Source of the DNA: Galbula dea
Lineage: Eukaryota > Chordata > Aves > Piciformes > Galbulidae
Length of the DNA: 64,000 nt
Assembly: GCA_013399015.1 (NCBI GenBank)
Contig: VWZX01008269.1
Location: forward strand, 152,213-216,212
Direction: 5' to 3'
The translations under genes were made by a program, and so were the position numbers. Of the stretch, positions 62,116-64,000 are shown piece by piece. Every line of letters starts with the position of its first letter. The stretch's first letter is position 1. The notes beneath the pieces are model-generated. The model was given only the letters and a program-made list of their open reading frames with translations. It was not told where the DNA came from and did not search any database.

Positions 62116-63589
62116 TTTTTTTTGTAAATTTGAGATCAGTCTTATCACTTACAGGATCATGGAATCCATGTCAGTTTTCTTCCTGGATCAATGAAGATGG
62201 CTTCAGAACTGAGAAAAGTGATATCTGAACGCTAAAAAGAAAATTGTATCAGAAGAAAGACTACTCAAACCCAAGGAAACCTCAGCCATCTGCTCAAGTC
62301 CACATTCATGTCTGAACCCTTGAGTCAGAAGAGCTTTGGAGCTCCCAGGTCTGAAGTGGCAGGGGACACAAACGGATTAGAGCTCAAAGTGAGACCTGGT
62401 CAAGTTCAGGATCTCAGCGTGTTCTCACAGGGTTACAGGGTCAGCTGCAGGACAAACTGAGAGACAAATCTAGCTCCTTTATAGTATAGTAGCTTCTGAG
62501 AAACACAAGAGAATAAGCAACATGGCTGTCATAATGTCACTTGTCTCCAGTTCTGTTCGCTTATGATTTTGTTTATCAAAGCTAAGCTGCTTCAACTTAG
62601 AGATAATGAAAAAAACTCACAAAAAAATAAGAACATGGTAAAGGAAAGAGACCTTAGAATAATTAAGGTAATTATAAAATGCTAATGCAAGAATTCACAT
62701 TGCAGAACGTAAGTCTGATTATCGTGTGCTTATCTTTTTCTCTCCCAGGCAAAACAATGTAAGCAAAACAAAAGAAAAAAATTGTATTTGTTAGTCAGTA
62801 TAAATGTCCTTATCTCTGTGCAGCAAGGGATCCCAAATGTTATGGCAGCTAAAACATCTTGTTTTTTTCTAAACTTGACAGCCTGCACATTTTTAACAGA
62901 ATGTGAGGTGGACTCAGCCTCAGTGACAGGAAGGAAGCTGGCTGATGTCTACAAACAGTCTTGATAGAATATTGAAGGTGTTTGTCAACTTGCCTTCTGT
63001 GGAGCTGGAAATATGGAAGGCTCCAATACCCACACTTCATGGGTTTGGAGAAACTGTGACTAAACAACTACACTGGAACTGGATACACTGGAAGAGGGAA
63101 TGGAGGAGGAAGATTCTATGTTCTTAAAAAAGTTCTAGTTCAGTACTATTTGAGCTCTGCTTTTAGTCATTCCAGCAAACTTCAGGTGCCTGAAACTCAT
63201 GGAACTGAGATCTTGTCCTGTTTTTAGTTTAATTATTTTTAAAAAAATGCAATAATGCAGTACACCTAGCCTACACTGAGTCTACAAAATGAGCTTAGTA
63301 TTATGATATAATTATTATTTTCTACCACTGTTATCAAAAGAATCAGACCATGAAAGCAAGGTGATAAAAATAACAGTTGAACTAAAGAAACAACTGCAAC
63401 ATCAAATGAAGCATCTAAGTAATTTTCTCAGTTCTCATTTGACCTTTTTTCACAGTTGGATTCTTAAAAGACTGAGAGACAGGACTAAAGTAATGTACTA
63501 TGCTTTCAGCCAAAAAAAGTGGTAGCATAGATTTCATGACCCTGAAGAGTTCAGATATGTATGTAGCACTCAGGCCCTAGTCTCTTCTC

Positions 63590-63795
63590 CCTTAGTCTTT
63601 TGAAAAAAGCCTGGCCCTATCTTCCTGACACCCACCCATTAAGTATTTTTAATCATTGATAAGATCCCCCCCTTAGTCTTCTCTTCTCCAGGCTACACAG
63701 CCCCAGATCTCTCAGCCCTTCACCATAAGAGAGATGTTCTAGTCCCCCAATCATTTTGTAGCCCTTTTCTGTACCCTCTCCAGAAGTTAATTAAT
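63590..63795 (-). mobile_element. CR1 LINE internal (ORF2) fragment
   Basis: On the + strand GCCTGGCCCTATCTTCCTGA, CACCCACCC, AATCATTGATAAGATC, GTCTTCTCTTCTCCAGGCTA, CCAGATCTCTCAGCCCTTCA and TTCTGTACCCTCTCCAGAAG match the reverse complement of a CR1 ORF2 segment. On the minus strand this is the part around 'RRATK..' to 'LFSLEKR'. The 3' UTR and terminal octamers are absent, so this is an internal fragment. A C7 run at 63666-63672 marks one of several indels. Both edges are approximate. Confidence 0.85.
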
Positions 63796-64000
63796 ACCAA
63801 TGTCAGACACAGATATACCATTTCTTCTAGGACACGTTCCTAATAGAAACTGAGGGGCACCTTTCATCTTTAATTAAGCCTCAGAATAGACAAAAGTCTT
63901 ATGCAGCATTGCCTTTGGATGATGGTGCAGTGACCTTGTTTGATTTTTATCAATTTTTTAAATGTCATCACTAAAAAATATTTTATGTGAAACCTTCTTG
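63796..64000. other. Unique DNA at the window end
   Basis: About 200 bp following the CR1 fragment, with no recognisable feature. The boundary of the CR1 here is uncertain. Confidence 0.5.

Larger units (their letters stand above)
59151..63589. other. AT-rich unique DNA, no confirmed gene
   Basis: About 4.4 kb. It holds a T12 run near 59210, one splice-flanked open interval (60016-60102), the T17 run at 61679-61695 and the G-run cluster at 62060-62115. A moderately GC-richer interval lies at 62160-62460. Frames at 61697-61927 (-), 62849-63067 (-) and 62945-63127 (+) have no recognisable domain. Confidence 0.5.

Noticed and set aside
1..64000. CRISPR array, bacterial operon, tRNA or rRNA genes
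   Set aside because: No regularly spaced identical repeats, no bacterial gene organisation and no recognisable tRNA or rRNA sequence. A covariance-model scan could not be run, so small RNAs are not excluded.
1..64000. A previously undescribed biological system
   Set aside because: Apart from known mobile-element families, nothing shows a set of linked genes or a regulatory arrangement that would support such a claim.

Overview
The window looks like bird nuclear DNA. It is AT-rich, has no CpG-island-like stretch, no dense coding and no bacterial-type gene layout. The diagnostic signal is at least fifteen fragments of CR1, the LINE that dominates avian genomes. Several keep the typical CR1 3' end: a conserved 'GGTCCCTTCCAAC' block followed by short tandem copies of ATTCTATG or ATTCTGTG. 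There are also two LTR fragments of a type I associate with avian ERVL-like endogenous retroviruses. The species cannot be fixed from this window alone.

I find no convincing protein-coding gene of the host. The only reading frames with recognisable protein homology are remnants of the CR1 reverse transcriptase ORF2. The best is at 46662-47548, where motifs A and B are visible and the catalytic motif C would fall in a 114-base assembly gap. The other open frames are short, lie on either strand and match no family I know. Two short intervals (13834-13980 and 60016-60102) have plausible acceptor and donor splice sites around open frames and are recorded as weak exon candidates only.

Layout: 1-2.5 kb unique AT-rich DNA. 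2.5-4.6 kb has three CR1 fragments. 4.6-10.2 kb is unique DNA with a few GC-richer patches. 10.0-10.5 kb is a GC-richer block containing a CR1 tail and a 6-base gap. 12.6 and 14.85 kb hold two copies of an unnamed ~60-bp repeat. 16.5-25.1 kb has three minus-strand CR1 copies. 25-33 kb is unique DNA with a (TTCCC)8 array. 33.4-42.6 kb has CR1 copies and one LTR fragment. 45.06 kb is a (GT)21 microsatellite. 46.7-47.6 kb is the largest CR1. 49.9-50.4 kb is the second LTR fragment. 51.9-52.2 kb is a possible further LTR with an internal ~25-bp repeat. 54.3-63.8 kb has four more CR1 fragments in unique DNA.

The most likely setting is an intergenic gene desert or a very long intron. No previously undescribed biological system was found. 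The items most worth checking are the rearranged CR1 copies, the unnamed dispersed repeat, the possible LTR with promoter-region repeats, and the two splice-flanked open intervals.
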